From assembly GCF_000367525.1 (NCBI RefSeq), contig NZ_HF570956.1:909582-973581 (forward strand): DNA of 64,000 nt, written 5' to 3'. Shown here one piece after another: positions 31,715 to 40,749 of the stretch. Under the pieces are notes generated by a model. That model searched no databases, was not told the DNA's origin, and saw nothing but the letters and a program-made list of their open reading frames with translations. A program made the translations under genes and the position numbers. The stretch is from Phycicoccus elongatus Lp2 (GTDB lineage: Bacteria; Actinomycetota; Actinomycetes; Actinomycetales; Dermatophilaceae). The stretch's first letter is position 1, and each line of letters opens with the position of its first letter.

Positions 31715-33363
31715 GCCGACACCTCGTCCGGGTCCAGCGGCAAGGGTGCGAGGGTGATGGACTCGCCGGATCGGCGGGGCAGCGTCAACCGGAACCTGGC
31801 ACCTTCCCCGGGGCGCCCCCAGGCCTGCAGCCAGCCGTTGTGCAGGCGTGCATCCTCGAGGGCGATGGCCAGTCCCAGTCCGGTCCCACCCGTCGTGCGG
31901 GCCCGAGCCGGGTCGGCTCTCCAGAAGCGGTTGAAGACCAGCGAGGCCTCCCCCGCTCGGAGTCCGACACCGCGGTCCTCGACCACGACGGCGACCGCGT
32001 CACCATCGGAGCGAGCCGTGGCCACGACCGGATGACCTTCGCTGTGTTCGATCGCGTTGACCACCAGGTTGCGCAGGATGCGCTCGACCCGCCGCTCATC
32101 GACCTCGGCCTCGCAGGGCGTGTTGGGCAGGTCGAGAGTGAGGTGCGTGCCGCGTCGATCAGCCAATGGCCGGGCCGCGTCCACCACCTTGCGCAAGGTG
32201 GTGCGCAGGTCAACCGGTTCAAGATCCAGGTTGGCGGCACCGGCATCGAATCGGCTGATCTCGAGCAGGTCGGCGAGGAGGGACTCGAATCGGTCCAGTT
32301 CCCCTTGGAGCAGCTCGGCCGATCGAGCCACCGAGGGCTCGAAGTCCTGCCGGCTGGAGTGGATCAGGTCAACAGCCATCCGGATCGTCGTCAGTGGGGT
32401 GCGCAACTCGTGGGACACGTCGGAGACAAAGCGTTGCTGGACCCGCGAGAGCCCCTCCAGTTGGCGGATCTGGCTCTGCAGCGAGTCTGCCATCTCGTTG
32501 AAGGTCGTGGCGAGCAGGGCCAGATCGTCCTCACCGTGCGACGCCATCCGCTCGTTGAGCTTCCCGCTCGCCAGCCGCTCGGCGACCGCGGCTGCGCGAC
32601 GCACCGGGGTGACGACCTGACGCGTCACCACCCAGGCGATGGCGCCGACGAGCACCGACAGGATGAGTCCGGCGATCAGGAAACTGTTCTGGATGAACTC
32701 CATCGTCGCCTGTTCCTGGCGCATCGGGTAGACGAAGTACAGGTCATAGGCGCCGGCCGAGGGCACTTGGATCGAACTGCCGACCATGACGGCGGGCACC
32801 CGCGCGCCGTCGATGATGACATCGCTGAGTTGCGTCTGCTGAGTGCCGGGGTGATCGTTGACCGCCTGCTTGAGCTCACTGCGGATCGAGGCCAGGCCGA
32901 GGGACCCGGACTCGACCGTCGCCAACACCGTGGGGTTGGTGTTGCCGATGCCGCGAGTCATGATGACGTAGCGGTTGGGGTCCGGATCCGAGGGACGCAG
33001 GCGCGCCATGATGTCACCGGCCGCGATGTTGAGCTCGCCGACCGTGCGCGCCGTGGATGACTCCCAGCGGGTCTGCGCCTCCCGCGACAGGGTGCGCGCG
33101 TCGTATTGGCTGGCGGTGATCTTCTGGTCCTTGAGCCCGCGAGCGATCTCGTTGTAGAGGTAGGCCCCGAGGAGGCCGATGACCAGCACACTGAGCAGCA
33201 CCGTCGTCGCCACGACCCGCAGCTGCAGTGACTGCCGCCACTCACGGACCGCGCGACTCGAGGTGGTCCGCGCCGCACGTTCGAGGCCGCGCAGGCCGGA
33301 CGAGCTGGCCGTGCGGAATTGTCGCAGGTGGCCGGCGAGCGTGGGTGTGGTGCCCGCCTCCAT
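31711..33363 (-). CDS. mtrB: Sensor histidine kinase MtrB
   Basis: A 550-residue membrane kinase controlling cell wall and division genes through MtrA. Two transmembrane helices at about residues 49-70 and 226-248 flank an extracellular domain; HAMP follows ('VVTPVRRAAAVAERLASGKL'). The H-box is 'VSDVSHELRTPLTTIR'. The ATP-binding domain has 'LRNLVVNAIEHSEG', 'VEDRGVGL' and 'GGTGLGLAIA'. The ATG at 33363 lies two bases after the mtrA stop, and the gene overlaps lpqB, giving the standard mtrA-mtrB-lpqB operon. Confidence 0.95.
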   Translation of the reverse strand: MEAGTTPTLAGHLRQFRTASSSGLRGLERAARTTSSRAVREWRQSLQLRVVATTVLLSVLVIGLLGAYLYNEIARGLKDQKITASQYDARTLSREAQTRWESSTARTVGELNIAAGDIMARLRPSDPDPNRYVIMTRGIGNTNPTVLATVESGSLGLASIRSELKQAVNDHPGTQQTQLSDVIIDGARVPAVMVGSSIQVPSAGAYDLYFVYPMRQEQATMEFIQNSFLIAGLILSVLVGAIAWVVTRQVVTPVRRAAAVAERLASGKLNERMASHGEDDLALLATTFNEMADSLQSQIRQLEGLSRVQQRFVSDVSHELRTPLTTIRMAVDLIHSSRQDFEPSVARSAELLQGELDRFESLLADLLEISRFDAGAANLDLEPVDLRTTLRKVVDAARPLADRRGTHLTLDLPNTPCEAEVDERRVERILRNLVVNAIEHSEGHPVVATARSDGDAVAVVVEDRGVGLRAGEASLVFNRFWRADPARARTTGGTGLGLAIALEDARLHNGWLQAWGRPGEGARFRLTLPRRSGESITLAPLPLDPDEVSA

Positions 33364-33365
33364 GA

Positions 33366-34043
33366 TCAGGCCGGGCCGGCCTTGTAGCCGACGCCGCGAA
33401 CGGTGACGACGACCTCGGGGCGCTCCGGGTCCTTCTCGACCTTGCTGCGCAGGCGCTGCACGTGGACGTTGACCAAGCGCGTGTCACCGGCGTGGCGGTA
33501 GCCCCAGACCTGCTCCAGCAACACCTCACGGGTGAAGACCTGCCACGGCTTGCGGGCGAGGGCGACGAGCAGGTCGAACTCCAGGGGCGTGAGACTGAGC
33601 GGCTCACCATCGCGTTTGACCGAATGTCCGGCGACGTCGATGGTCAGGTCACCGATCTGGAGACGCTCTGGCTCCGGGTCGTCACCGCGGCGAAGCCGGG
33701 CCCGCACCCGGGCGATGAGCTCCTGGGGCTTGAACGGCTTGACGACATAGTCGTCAGCCCCCGACTCCAGCCCCAGCACGACATCGACGGTGTCGGTCTT
33801 CGCGGTGAGCATGACGATCGGGACCCCGGACTCGGCGCGGATCCGCCGGCACACCTCGAGGCCATCGATTCCCGGGAGCATGACGTCGAGCAGGACCACA
33901 TCGGGGCGTGACTCACGGAAGGCGGCAACGGCGGACGACCCGTCGGCCACGTGGGTGACCTCGAGACCCTCATTGCGCAGGACGATGCCGAGCATCTCGG
34001 CGAGCGCCAGGTCGTCGTCGACGATCAGGATTCGTCCCTTCAC
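33366..34043 (-). CDS. mtrA: Response regulator MtrA
   Basis: A 225-residue OmpR-family regulator, essential in mycobacteria, partner of MtrB. Receiver: 'ILIVDDDLALAEML', phospho-acceptor Asp53 in 'VVLLDVMLPG', Lys in 'DDYVVKPF'. The C-terminal winged helix includes 'LTPLEFDLLVALARKPWQVFTREVLLEQVWGY' and 'VHVQRLRSKVEKDPERPEVVVTVRGVGYK'. The GTG at 34043 has AGAGGGAG eight bases upstream; the longer frame upstream is not family sequence. Confidence 0.95.
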   Translation of the reverse strand: MKGRILIVDDDLALAEMLGIVLRNEGLEVTHVADGSSAVAAFRESRPDVVLLDVMLPGIDGLEVCRRIRAESGVPIVMLTAKTDTVDVVLGLESGADDYVVKPFKPQELIARVRARLRRGDDPEPERLQIGDLTIDVAGHSVKRDGEPLSLTPLEFDLLVALARKPWQVFTREVLLEQVWGYRHAGDTRLVNVHVQRLRSKVEKDPERPEVVVTVRGVGYKAGPA

Positions 34044-34159
34044 CTTCTGCGCTCCCTCTGTGCGGCGGTCCGGACAATCTTCACACATCGGCCCGTGATC
34101 ACCAGGCGGGATTCCCCGAAGCGGGTATGCCGCGCCGCCGGCGACCTTACCCTTCCCCC

Positions 34160-34584
34160 ATGCCCGGAGAGGTTCGCCAAACACTCGACCTTTCGACCAA
34201 GATCCGGCTCGGGTTCGCGGTCGTCGCGCTGAGCAGGTCAGGGCAGGGCCGCCCCCATCCCCGGGCAAGTGGTCTTCAACGATCCCTACCCTGCACTGTC
34301 CAGCCGTCCGTGGATCCAACAGCCTGGGCGGATGGCTCTTGCTCACCCAGCCGAACCTGACCGTGGCGGTCGATACTCGGACCTACCTGTACGACTATGA
34401 CTACTTGGTCGCCCAAGGCAGGGCGCGGGGGCTCCGTCCGGGATGGCAGGCGTTCGTGGCGGCCACCGGTGCCGGCGCAGCGGTCCTCCCCACCGAGGAC
34501 CCGATGACCCTGGCGTTGGTCCAGCAACTCGATTGGACAGAACGTCAGAGGACCGACGGCTACACTCTGTTGGTCGCCCCCTGA
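34160..34584 (+). pseudogene. Decayed gene (fragments of a membrane or surface protein)
   Basis: An N-terminal fragment (ATG at 34160, 'MPGEVRQTLDLSTKIRLGFAVVAL') is followed in other frames by two fragments that fit together. The first, 'VVFNDPYPALSSRPWIQQPG', lies near 34268-34325. The second, 'GWLLLTQPNLTVAVDTRTYLYDYDYLVAQ...TDGYTLLVAP', runs to the TGA at 34582-34584. One extra base near 34327 separates these two, and a TGA near 34231 separates them from the N-terminus. The coherent C-terminus and a terminator right after it argue for a former gene with at least two lesions. I do not recognise the family. An 81-residue protein starting near 34339 would be the alternative. Confidence 0.5.
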
Positions 34585-34588
34585 CATG

Positions 34589-34624
34589 GGTATGCCGCGC
34601 GCCCGGGCGGGCGCGCGGCATACC
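34589..34624. terminator. Hairpin terminator built from two octamers
   Basis: A perfect 16-base stem (GGTATGCCGCGCGCCC and its complement) with a four-base loop, between the decayed gene and ahcY. Each arm starts with the window's recurrent octamer GTATGCCG. Confidence 0.8.
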
Positions 34625-34648
34625 GAAGCCGTTGTGTGAGTTGAGAAC

Positions 34649-36103
34649 TCAGTAGCGGTAGTGCTCCGGCTTGTAGGGGCCGGCGACGTCGACGCCGAGG
34701 TACTCGGCCTGCTCCTTGGTCAACTCGGTGAGTTCCACACCCAGGGCCTCGAGGTGGGCGCGGGCGACCTTCTCGTCGAGGTGCTTGGGGAGGGTCTTGA
34801 CCTCCGGCTTGCCGTCCTCGTCGACGTACTCCTCGGTCTTGGTGAAGAGCTCGATCTGGGCGATCGTCTGGTTTGAGAAGGAGTTCGACATCACGAAGCT
34901 CGGGTGACCGGTCGCGTTGCCCAGGTTCATCAGGCGGCCTTCGGACAGCACGATGATCGAGTGGCCGTCGGGGAAGGTCCACTCGTGGACCTGCGGCTTG
35001 ATCTCGGTCTTCTCGATGCCTTCGATCCGGGCCAGGCCGGCCATGTCGATCTCGTTGTCGAAGTGGCCGATGTTGGAGACGATCGCCTTGTTCTTCATCG
35101 ACGCCATGTGCTCGGCGGTGATGACGTCGTAGCACCCGGTGGTGGTGACAAAAATGTCGCCGTACGCGGCGGCCTTGTCCATCGGGACGACCTGGAAGCC
35201 CTCCATCGCGGCCTGGAGCGCGCAGATGGGGTCGACCTCGGTGACGACGACGCGCGCGCCCTGGCCCTTGAGCGCGTCGGCGCACCCCTTGCCCACGTCG
35301 CCGTAGCCCGCGACGACGGCGGTCTTGCCGGCGATGAGCACGTCGGTGGCGCGATTGAGTCCGTCGATGACCGAGTGGCGGCAGCCGTACTTGTTGTCGA
35401 ACTTGCTCTTGGTCACCGAGTCGTTGACGTTGATGGCCGGGAAGAGCAGCTCACCGGACTTGGCGAGCTCGTAGAGGCGGTGGACGCCGGTCGTGGTCTC
35501 CTCCGTGACGCCCTTGATGCCCTTGGAGATCTCCGTCCACTTCGTGGGGTTCTCCGCGAGGGTGCGGCGCACGAGCGCCTTGAAGACGCCGAACTCCTCG
35601 GAGTCCTCCTCGGTGGTGGGCGGCACCTGGCCGGCCGTCTCCCACTCGCGGCCCTTGTGGACCAGCATGGTGGCGTCGCCGCCGTCGTCGAGGATCATGT
35701 TCGGGCCCTCGCCACCGGGCCAGGTGAGGATGGCGTCGGTGCACTCCCAGTACTCCGGGAGGGTCTCGCCCTTCCACGCGAAGACCGGCACACCCTGCGG
35801 GTCCTCGGGGGTCCCGTTCGGGCCGACCACGACCGCCGCCGCGGCGGCCTCGTCCTGCGTGGAGTAGATGTTGCACGAGGCCCAGCGGACCTCGGCGCCG
35901 AGCGCGGTGAGGGTCTCGATGAGGACGGCCGTCTGGACCGTCATGTGCAGCGAGCCGGCGACACGGGCGCCGGCGAGCGGCTTGGAGTCTCCGAACTCCT
36001 CGCGCAGCGACATCAGGCCGGGCATCTCGTGCTCGGCCAGGCGGATCTGGTGGCGGCCGGCCTCGGCGAGGCCAAGGTCTCGCACCTTGAAGTCGAAGGA
36101 CAT
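34649..36103 (-). CDS. ahcY: Adenosylhomocysteinase
   Basis: Hydrolyses S-adenosylhomocysteine to adenosine and homocysteine, removing the inhibitor made by methyltransferases. The 484-residue protein contains '[14 protein letters not shown]' near residue 83, '[19 protein letters not shown]' with the catalytic Lys/Asp region and the NAD-binding '[16 protein letters not shown]'. It ends 'YKPEHYRY', the expected conserved C-terminus, and is full length. ATG at 36103 with AAGGAG eight bases upstream. I see no SAH riboswitch fold in the 80-base leader. Confidence 0.97.
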   Translation of the reverse strand: MSFDFKVRDLGLAEAGRHQIRLAEHEMPGLMSLREEFGDSKPLAGARVAGSLHMTVQTAVLIETLTALGAEVRWASCNIYSTQDEAAAAAVVVGPNGTPEDPQGVPVFAWKGETLPEYWECTDAILTWPGGEGPNMILDDGGDATMLVHKGREWETAGQVPPTTEEDSEEFGVFKALVRRTLAENPTKWTEISKGIKGVTEETTTGVHRLYELAKSGELLFPAINVNDSVTKSKFDNKYGCRHSVIDGLNRATDVLIAGKTAVVAGYGDVGKGCADALKGQGARVVVTEVDPICALQAAMEGFQVVPMDKAAAYGDIFVTTTGCYDVITAEHMASMKNKAIVSNIGHFDNEIDMAGLARIEGIEKTEIKPQVHEWTFPDGHSIIVLSEGRLMNLGNATGHPSFVMSNSFSNQTIAQIELFTKTEEYVDEDGKPEVKTLPKHLDEKVARAHLEALGVELTELTKEQAEYLGVDVAGPYKPEHYRY

Positions 36104-36190
36104 GACAAATCTCCTTGGGGAAGGTGGCTGACCCGGCGCCGCCCATCTGGGCTGGAGGTGGTGGGTTATCGCCCACGCCGGCAAGGTTCG

Positions 36191-36196
36191 ATTCTA
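36191..36196 (-). promoter_or_regulatory. Probable -10 element (TAGAAT) of ahcY
   Basis: TAGAAT on the minus strand, about 88 bases before the ahcY ATG; this is the best -10 match in the interval. The -35 region is weak. Confidence 0.45.
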
Positions 36197-36216
36197 CCGG
36201 TTCGCCGACCCCCCAT

Positions 36217-36222
36217 TAGCCT
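36217..36222 (+). promoter_or_regulatory. Putative -10 element (TAGCCT), leaderless DUF808 gene
   Basis: TAGCCT followed by exactly six bases (TCACCC) and then the ATG at 36229; no ribosome binding site is present. Confidence 0.5.
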
Positions 36223-36228
36223 TCACCC

Positions 36229-37203
36229 ATGAGTGGTGGCCTCTTCGCGCTCCTGGACGACATCGCCGTGCTCGCCAAGGCGGCGGCGGCCTCGATCGAC
36301 GACGTCGGCGCGGCCGCGGGCCGGGCCAGCGCCAAGGCGGCCGGTGTCATCGTCGACGACACCGCGGTGACCCCGCGCTACGTCCAGGGCCTGGACCCCA
36401 AGCGCGAGCTCCCGATCATCAAGAAGATCGCCATCGGCTCCCTGCGCAACAAGTTGCTCTTCATCCTTCCGGCCGCCCTCCTGCTCAGCCAGTTCCTGCC
36501 GTGGGCCCTCACCCCCCTGTTGATGATCGGTGGCACCTACCTCTGCTTCGAGGGTGCCGAGAAGATCTGGGAGAAGATCTCACATCACCCCGAGGGCCAG
36601 GCCGACGAGCTCCACGAGGGCGGGCAGGTCGCCGACGAGAAGGACATCGTGTCCGGCGCCGTGCGGACCGACTTCATCCTCTCCGCCGAGATCATGGTCA
36701 TCTCGCTCAACGAGGTCGCCAATGAGCCACTGCTCTCGCGGGCCGTCATCCTCGCGATCGTGGCTCTTGCCATCACCGCTCTCGTCTACGGCGTCGTCGC
36801 GCTGATCGTCAAGATGGACGACGTGGGGCTCAACCTCGCAGCGCGTGGGAACGGCGTCGCGAGCCGCCTCGGCCGGGGCATGGTCGCTGCCATGCCCAAG
36901 GTGCTCACCACGCTCAGCACGGTCGGGATCGCGGCGATGATCTGGGTCGGCGGCCACATCCTGCTCCTCGGCCTCCACGACCTGTCGGAGATGCTTGGCT
37001 GGCACGTCCTGGCCCTCCCCTACGAATGGGTTCACCACGCGGAGGAAGCCGTCCATGGGGCGACCGGCGCGCTCGGCGGCCTCCTGGGCTGGATCACCAA
37101 CACGATTGGTTCGGCGATCCTCGGCCTGATCGTCGGCGCCATCGTCGTCGCCGTGCTGCACCTGCTTCCCCAGCGCGCCCGCGTCGCGGCGGAAGCCCAC
37201 TGA
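36229..37203 (+). CDS. DUF808 family membrane protein (YedI-like)
   Basis: A 324-residue inner-membrane protein of the DUF808 family, function unknown. The start 'MSGGLFALLDDIAVLAKAAAASIDDV' and 'DDTAVTPRYVQGLDPKRELPIIKKIA' are hallmark family sequences. About five transmembrane segments follow (near residues 83-105, 180-198, 225-245 and 295-315). The TGA shares a base with the ATG of the next gene (TGATG), so the two are coupled. Confidence 0.88.
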   Translation: MSGGLFALLDDIAVLAKAAAASIDDVGAAAGRASAKAAGVIVDDTAVTPRYVQGLDPKRELPIIKKIAIGSLRNKLLFILPAALLLSQFLPWALTPLLMIGGTYLCFEGAEKIWEKISHHPEGQADELHEGGQVADEKDIVSGAVRTDFILSAEIMVISLNEVANEPLLSRAVILAIVALAITALVYGVVALIVKMDDVGLNLAARGNGVASRLGRGMVAAMPKVLTTLSTVGIAAMIWVGGHILLLGLHDLSEMLGWHVLALPYEWVHHAEEAVHGATGALGGLLGWITNTIGSAILGLIVGAIVVAVLHLLPQRARVAAEAH

Positions 37204-37745
37204 TGGGTATGCCGTCCGCCCACGGCACGCTCCCCTGGTCACCAGCCGCTGAGCACCCCGAGCTCCTGGCCGACGCCACCGCGGACGCTGTCGCCTCGTG
37301 CCCGAGCGCCCAGGTGGCGCCCATCGACGACACCCTCGCGGACACGGCCGCTTTCTGTGCGGCATACGACGTGGCCCTGGGTTCGTCGGCCAACTGCGTG
37401 GTCGTTGCCGGACGCCGCGGTGACCGCGAGACCTACGCGGCCGTCATGGTGCTGGCGACCCACCGAGCCGACATCAACGGCGTGGTGCGGCGCCACCTCG
37501 ACGTCCGCAAGATCTCCTTCGCGCCGCGCGAGGAAGCGACCGGGCGAACGGGCATGGAGTTCGGTGGGATCACGCCCATCGGGCTGCCGTCGGACTGGCC
37601 GGTCCTCATCGATCGGGCGGTACTCGAGGCGGGGCCGGTCGTCGTCGGCTCGGGCCTGCGGCGCAGCAAGATCCTCCTCGACGCCGCAGATCTGGCGGCG
37701 CTGCCCTCCGCCGCGGTCCTCGACCTCGCATCCCCGCTGGCCTGA
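37203..37745 (+). CDS. YbaK/EbsC-type (aminoacyl-tRNA deacylase fold) protein
   Basis: A 180-residue protein resembling the YbaK/ProX family, whose characterised members hydrolyse mis-charged tRNAs in trans. The central 'NCVVVAGRRGDRETYAAVMVLATHRADINGVVRRHL' and 'FGGITPIGLPSDWPVLIDRAV' fit that fold; the substrate is not predictable. The ATG at 37203 overlaps the preceding stop by one base; an ATG two codons later is an alternative. The start region contains an octamer copy. Confidence 0.75.
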   Translation: MGMPSAHGTLPWSPAAEHPELLADATADAVASCPSAQVAPIDDTLADTAAFCAAYDVALGSSANCVVVAGRRGDRETYAAVMVLATHRADINGVVRRHLDVRKISFAPREEATGRTGMEFGGITPIGLPSDWPVLIDRAVLEAGPVVVGSGLRRSKILLDAADLAALPSAAVLDLASPLA

Positions 37746-37780
37746 CCCACCCCACCCCCCCACCCGGCACGGGACCGAAA

Positions 37781-37866
37781 CCCAACGTCTGCGTGACGCA
37801 GACGATCGCAACCCACGCAGCAATAACCGGTCGCAATCCCAGCTTCCGCGTGACGCAGAAGTTGGT
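37781..37866. repeat. Palindromic repeat, family 2, copy 2 (86 bp)
   Basis: Gap-free partner of 26410-26495 in opposite orientation, about 79% identical by hand count. The left unit holds a perfect hairpin GTCTGCGT-G-ACGCAGAC at 37787-37803 and the right unit a near-perfect one. It lies between two convergent genes, as copy 1 does; here the minus-strand stop codon starts two bases outside it. Confidence 0.85.
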
Positions 37867-37867
37867 T

Positions 37868-39052
37868 TCAGTGATCGGTGCGGCGACGCAGGTCCGCCAC
37901 GTGCGGTGAGTCCGTCGGGTCCACGCCCAGTCCGAGGGCGGCATACGTCACGGCGTAGTCACCCAGCGACATCAGCGAAGCAAGCCGGACCAATGGGGCT
38001 CCGGCGCTCGCCTCGATCTCGCGCACCTTCACACCGGCGTCGCGAGCAGACTCGGCCACCGCTGTGGCCAGGTTGACGCGATCGGCCTCGACGCGGGTGA
38101 GCCGTGACGGATCGGGCGACGCGTCCCGCACGAGCAGCAGGCTGAGCGGCAGCGTCGCCGGGGCGTCGAGGTAGGGGTCAGCGAAGATGTCCGCGTCCGG
38201 TCCGCGTGGGGCTCCAAACCGACCGGCACCCGCGAGCGGGCCGTCGAAGCACGCGACGACTTCCGCGGCAGCATCGGGCAGCGTGCCATGCGTCGCGGGG
38301 ATCCGGGCAGTCCGGGCCAAGCCGGACGCCAGTCGACGCCCGGCGACCCCCGCCAGGGGCCCGTCGGCCAGCACGATCGGGATGACGCCGGAGAAGGCCA
38401 TCGCAAGGTCCTTGGCCGGATTGACGAAGGATTCGCTCGACGGTCGGCATTCATCGGCTCTGGCCTCGAGCAATGTCGCCACCGACTCGAGGACCTCCTC
38501 GCCGACCTCGACCAGACCCAGGCGCCCCGCGGCATACAGGGCCGGAGTGAGCAGCGACCACAGCGCTGTGCGTGTCGACGACGCGGTGCTGACGAGGTCG
38601 ACGTGGGTGCCCCGCGCCCGCGCGCACACGTCGGCGAGCGGGCTGTCGGCGGCACCGATGGTGAGCAACTGCGCGCCTCGCCGCGCCGCCTCATGCGCGA
38701 GCGCGAGGGGTCCCGCCGCCCGACCGGATTGGGAGACGGCGATCACCAGGTCCAGTGGACCCACCCAGCCCGGAAGGGGCGCGGAGTGGCGCGTCGTGAC
38801 GGGCACCGGACTGTGTGGCTCGGCCAGCAGGTCCAGAACGTCCGCGACGACCGCGGAGCCGCCGATCGCCGCGACGAGCACCGAGCGAGGTCGGTCCTGC
38901 GGGCTCCAGGAGTCGATGCCGGCCTCGCGGGCGGCGAGCAGCGAACGCCTGACCTGGGCACCGGAGGTCGCGAGCGACCGGAGCGCCTCCTTGCGGTCCA
39001 GCGCCTCGAGCGCCGCGACGTCGTCGAGTCGCGCCTCGTCCAGCCAGGTCAT
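37868..39052 (-). CDS. SIS domain protein (Rv3256c-like, PGI/PMI-related)
   Basis: A 394-residue sugar isomerase (SIS) fold protein. The first SIS unit spans about residues 55-190 ('SVLVAAIGGSAVVADVL', 'LDLVIAVSQSGRAAGPLALA'), the second about 215-390. Actinobacterial relatives such as Rv3256c sit beside manB and may act in mannose phosphate metabolism, resembling bifunctional phosphoglucose/phosphomannose isomerases; this is inferred from position. It is followed upstream by Trm112 and manB on the same strand, separated by seven bases. Confidence 0.8.
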   Translation of the reverse strand: MTWLDEARLDDVAALEALDRKEALRSLATSGAQVRRSLLAAREAGIDSWSPQDRPRSVLVAAIGGSAVVADVLDLLAEPHSPVPVTTRHSAPLPGWVGPLDLVIAVSQSGRAAGPLALAHEAARRGAQLLTIGAADSPLADVCARARGTHVDLVSTASSTRTALWSLLTPALYAAGRLGLVEVGEEVLESVATLLEARADECRPSSESFVNPAKDLAMAFSGVIPIVLADGPLAGVAGRRLASGLARTARIPATHGTLPDAAAEVVACFDGPLAGAGRFGAPRGPDADIFADPYLDAPATLPLSLLLVRDASPDPSRLTRVEADRVNLATAVAESARDAGVKVREIEASAGAPLVRLASLMSLGDYAVTYAALGLGVDPTDSPHVADLRRRTDH

Positions 39053-39059
39053 GGTCGAG

Positions 39060-39245
39060 TCATTCGGGGCGTCGGGCCTCGTCGATGAGCAGGACCGGTA
39101 TGCCGTCGTCGAAGCGATACGCCAAGCCGCACTCGGCGTTGGTGCAGACCAGCTCCGCCCCGTCCGGACCGGTGTCGTCGCGCAGCTCGGACCGGCACTG
39201 GGGGCAGCGCAGGATCGCGCGCAGCCACGGCTCGATGGTGCTCAT
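39060..39245 (-). CDS. Trm112 family zinc-binding protein
   Basis: A 61-residue protein with the Trm112/YcaR zinc-ribbon: 'LRCPQCRSEL' near residue 13 and 'CTNAECGLAYRFDDGIPVLL' near residue 34. In eukaryotes Trm112 activates methyltransferases; the bacterial role is not settled. Its ATG overlaps the manB stop (ATGA), so it is translated from the manB message. Confidence 0.88.
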   Translation of the reverse strand: MSTIEPWLRAILRCPQCRSELRDDTGPDGAELVCTNAECGLAYRFDDGIPVLLIDEARRPE

Positions 39246-40684
39246 CGGCCCTCTCCTCTCACGATGGCGAGCACGTCATCACGCACCCGTTCCATGGTCT
39301 CGGTGTCGGCGGCCTCGACGTTGAGGCGCAGCAGCGGCTCGGTGTTCGAGGCGCGCAGGTTGAGCCACCACATGGCATCCCCTCCACTGCCGGCATGGGT
39401 CAGCGTGAGGCCGTCCAGGGTGTCCTCGGTGACCTCGTGGTCGGCTGCCCAGGCCCGGACCTTCTCCGTGGCGGCGGCCGCATCGCTGACGGTGGAGTTG
39501 ATCTCGCCCGAGGCCACGTAGGCCGAGTAGTCGGCCATCAGCTCACTGAGCGGACCATCCTGCTCGCCGAGGGCGGCAAGCACGTGCATGGCCGCGAGCA
39601 TGCCCGTGTCGGCGAACCAGAAGTCGCGGAAGTAGTAGTGGGCGCTGTGCTCCCCGCCGAAGACGGCCTCATGCTCGGCCATCTGGGCCTTGATGAACGA
39701 GTGCCCAACCCGCGTGCGCACCGCCCGCGCGCCCTCGGCGGCGATGATCTCGGGCACCTGCGCCGACGTGATGGCGTTGTGCACGATCGCCACGTCCGAG
39801 GCGAGACGTCCGGCGGCACGTTCCTTGCCGATCTCGCGCCGGGCGATCATGCCCGTGATCGCGCTCGGGCTCACGGCTCCACCTCGTTCATCGACGACGA
39901 AGCAGCGATCCGCATCACCGTCGAAGGCCAGGCCCAGGTCCGCACCCTCCGCGACGACCGCCGCCTGGAGGTCGAGGAGGTTCTTGGGGTCGAGCGGGTT
40001 GGCCTCGTGGTTGGGAAAGGAGCCGTCGAGTTCGAAGAAGAGCGGCACGATCTGAAGCGGCAACTCGGGCAGACCTGCCGCCGTGCCGAGCACCGCGGGC
40101 ACGGTGTGTCCGCCCATGCCGTTGCCCGCATCGACCACCACCTTGAGGGGGCGGATTGCACTCAGGTCGACCAGCGAGCGCAAGAAGGTGCCGTAATCGG
40201 CAAGCACGTCCTGCACCCGGACGGTGCCCTCGGGCTCGATGGCGCGGATCTCGGCGGAGCCGTCGAGGAGTTCCTGGGCGAGGTCTCGGATCTCGGCCAA
40301 GCCGGTGTCCTGCCCCACGGGTCTCGCGCCGGCCCGGCACAGCTTGATTCCGTTGTATGCCGCGGGGTTGTGGCTCGCGGTGAACATCGCGCCGGGCAGG
40401 TCGAGGGACCCACTCGCGTAGTAGAGGCCGTCGGTGCTCGCCAGACCGATCTCGATGACGTCAACCCCCCGGCTGGTGACCCCCCGCGCGAAGGCCCGGG
40501 ACAGTTCGGGTGATGAGTCACGCATGTCGTGGCCGATGACGACCGCGCGCGCAGCCTCGCGCACGGCGACCACTTCGGCGAAGGCGGCACCGAGGGACCA
40601 CGCGGCATCGACGTCGAGTTGTTCGGGCACCAGGCCACGCACGTCGTAGGCCTTGACGAAGTCGGTCAACGGGGGGCGGCTCAC
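39242..40684 (-). CDS. manB: Phosphomannomutase / phosphoglucomutase
   Basis: Interconverts mannose 6-phosphate and mannose 1-phosphate, the step before ManC. The 480-residue protein has the phosphoserine loop 'TASHNPAAYNGIK' near residue 103, the metal-binding 'DGDADRC' near residue 246, the sugar-binding 'FGGEHSAHYYF' near residue 335 and the phosphate-binding C-terminal 'RASNTEPLLRLNVEA'. GTG start at 40684 with TAGCCT eight bases upstream, a possible near-leaderless start. It heads the manB-trm112-SIS unit. Confidence 0.93.
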   Translation of the reverse strand: MSRPPLTDFVKAYDVRGLVPEQLDVDAAWSLGAAFAEVVAVREAARAVVIGHDMRDSSPELSRAFARGVTSRGVDVIEIGLASTDGLYYASGSLDLPGAMFTASHNPAAYNGIKLCRAGARPVGQDTGLAEIRDLAQELLDGSAEIRAIEPEGTVRVQDVLADYGTFLRSLVDLSAIRPLKVVVDAGNGMGGHTVPAVLGTAAGLPELPLQIVPLFFELDGSFPNHEANPLDPKNLLDLQAAVVAEGADLGLAFDGDADRCFVVDERGGAVSPSAITGMIARREIGKERAAGRLASDVAIVHNAITSAQVPEIIAAEGARAVRTRVGHSFIKAQMAEHEAVFGGEHSAHYYFRDFWFADTGMLAAMHVLAALGEQDGPLSELMADYSAYVASGEINSTVSDAAAATEKVRAWAADHEVTEDTLDGLTLTHAGSGGDAMWWLNLRASNTEPLLRLNVEAADTETMERVRDDVLAIVRGEGR

Positions 40685-40749
40685 GAGGTCAGAGGCTACT
40701 TGACCACGGACCGGGACGGTCAGCCGGTGCTCAGTCGCGCAGGGTGCAC

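Noticed and set aside
36175-36205. T-loop-like GGTTCGATTCTACC, suggesting a tRNA
   Set aside because: The five bases on each side do not pair as a T stem and no acceptor or anticodon arm can be built around it; it is better read as the ahcY -10 box on the other strand.
36104-36228. SAH riboswitch upstream of ahcY
   Set aside because: The leader does not show the conserved SAH riboswitch core; only a promoter-like TAGAAT and a normal ribosome binding site are seen.
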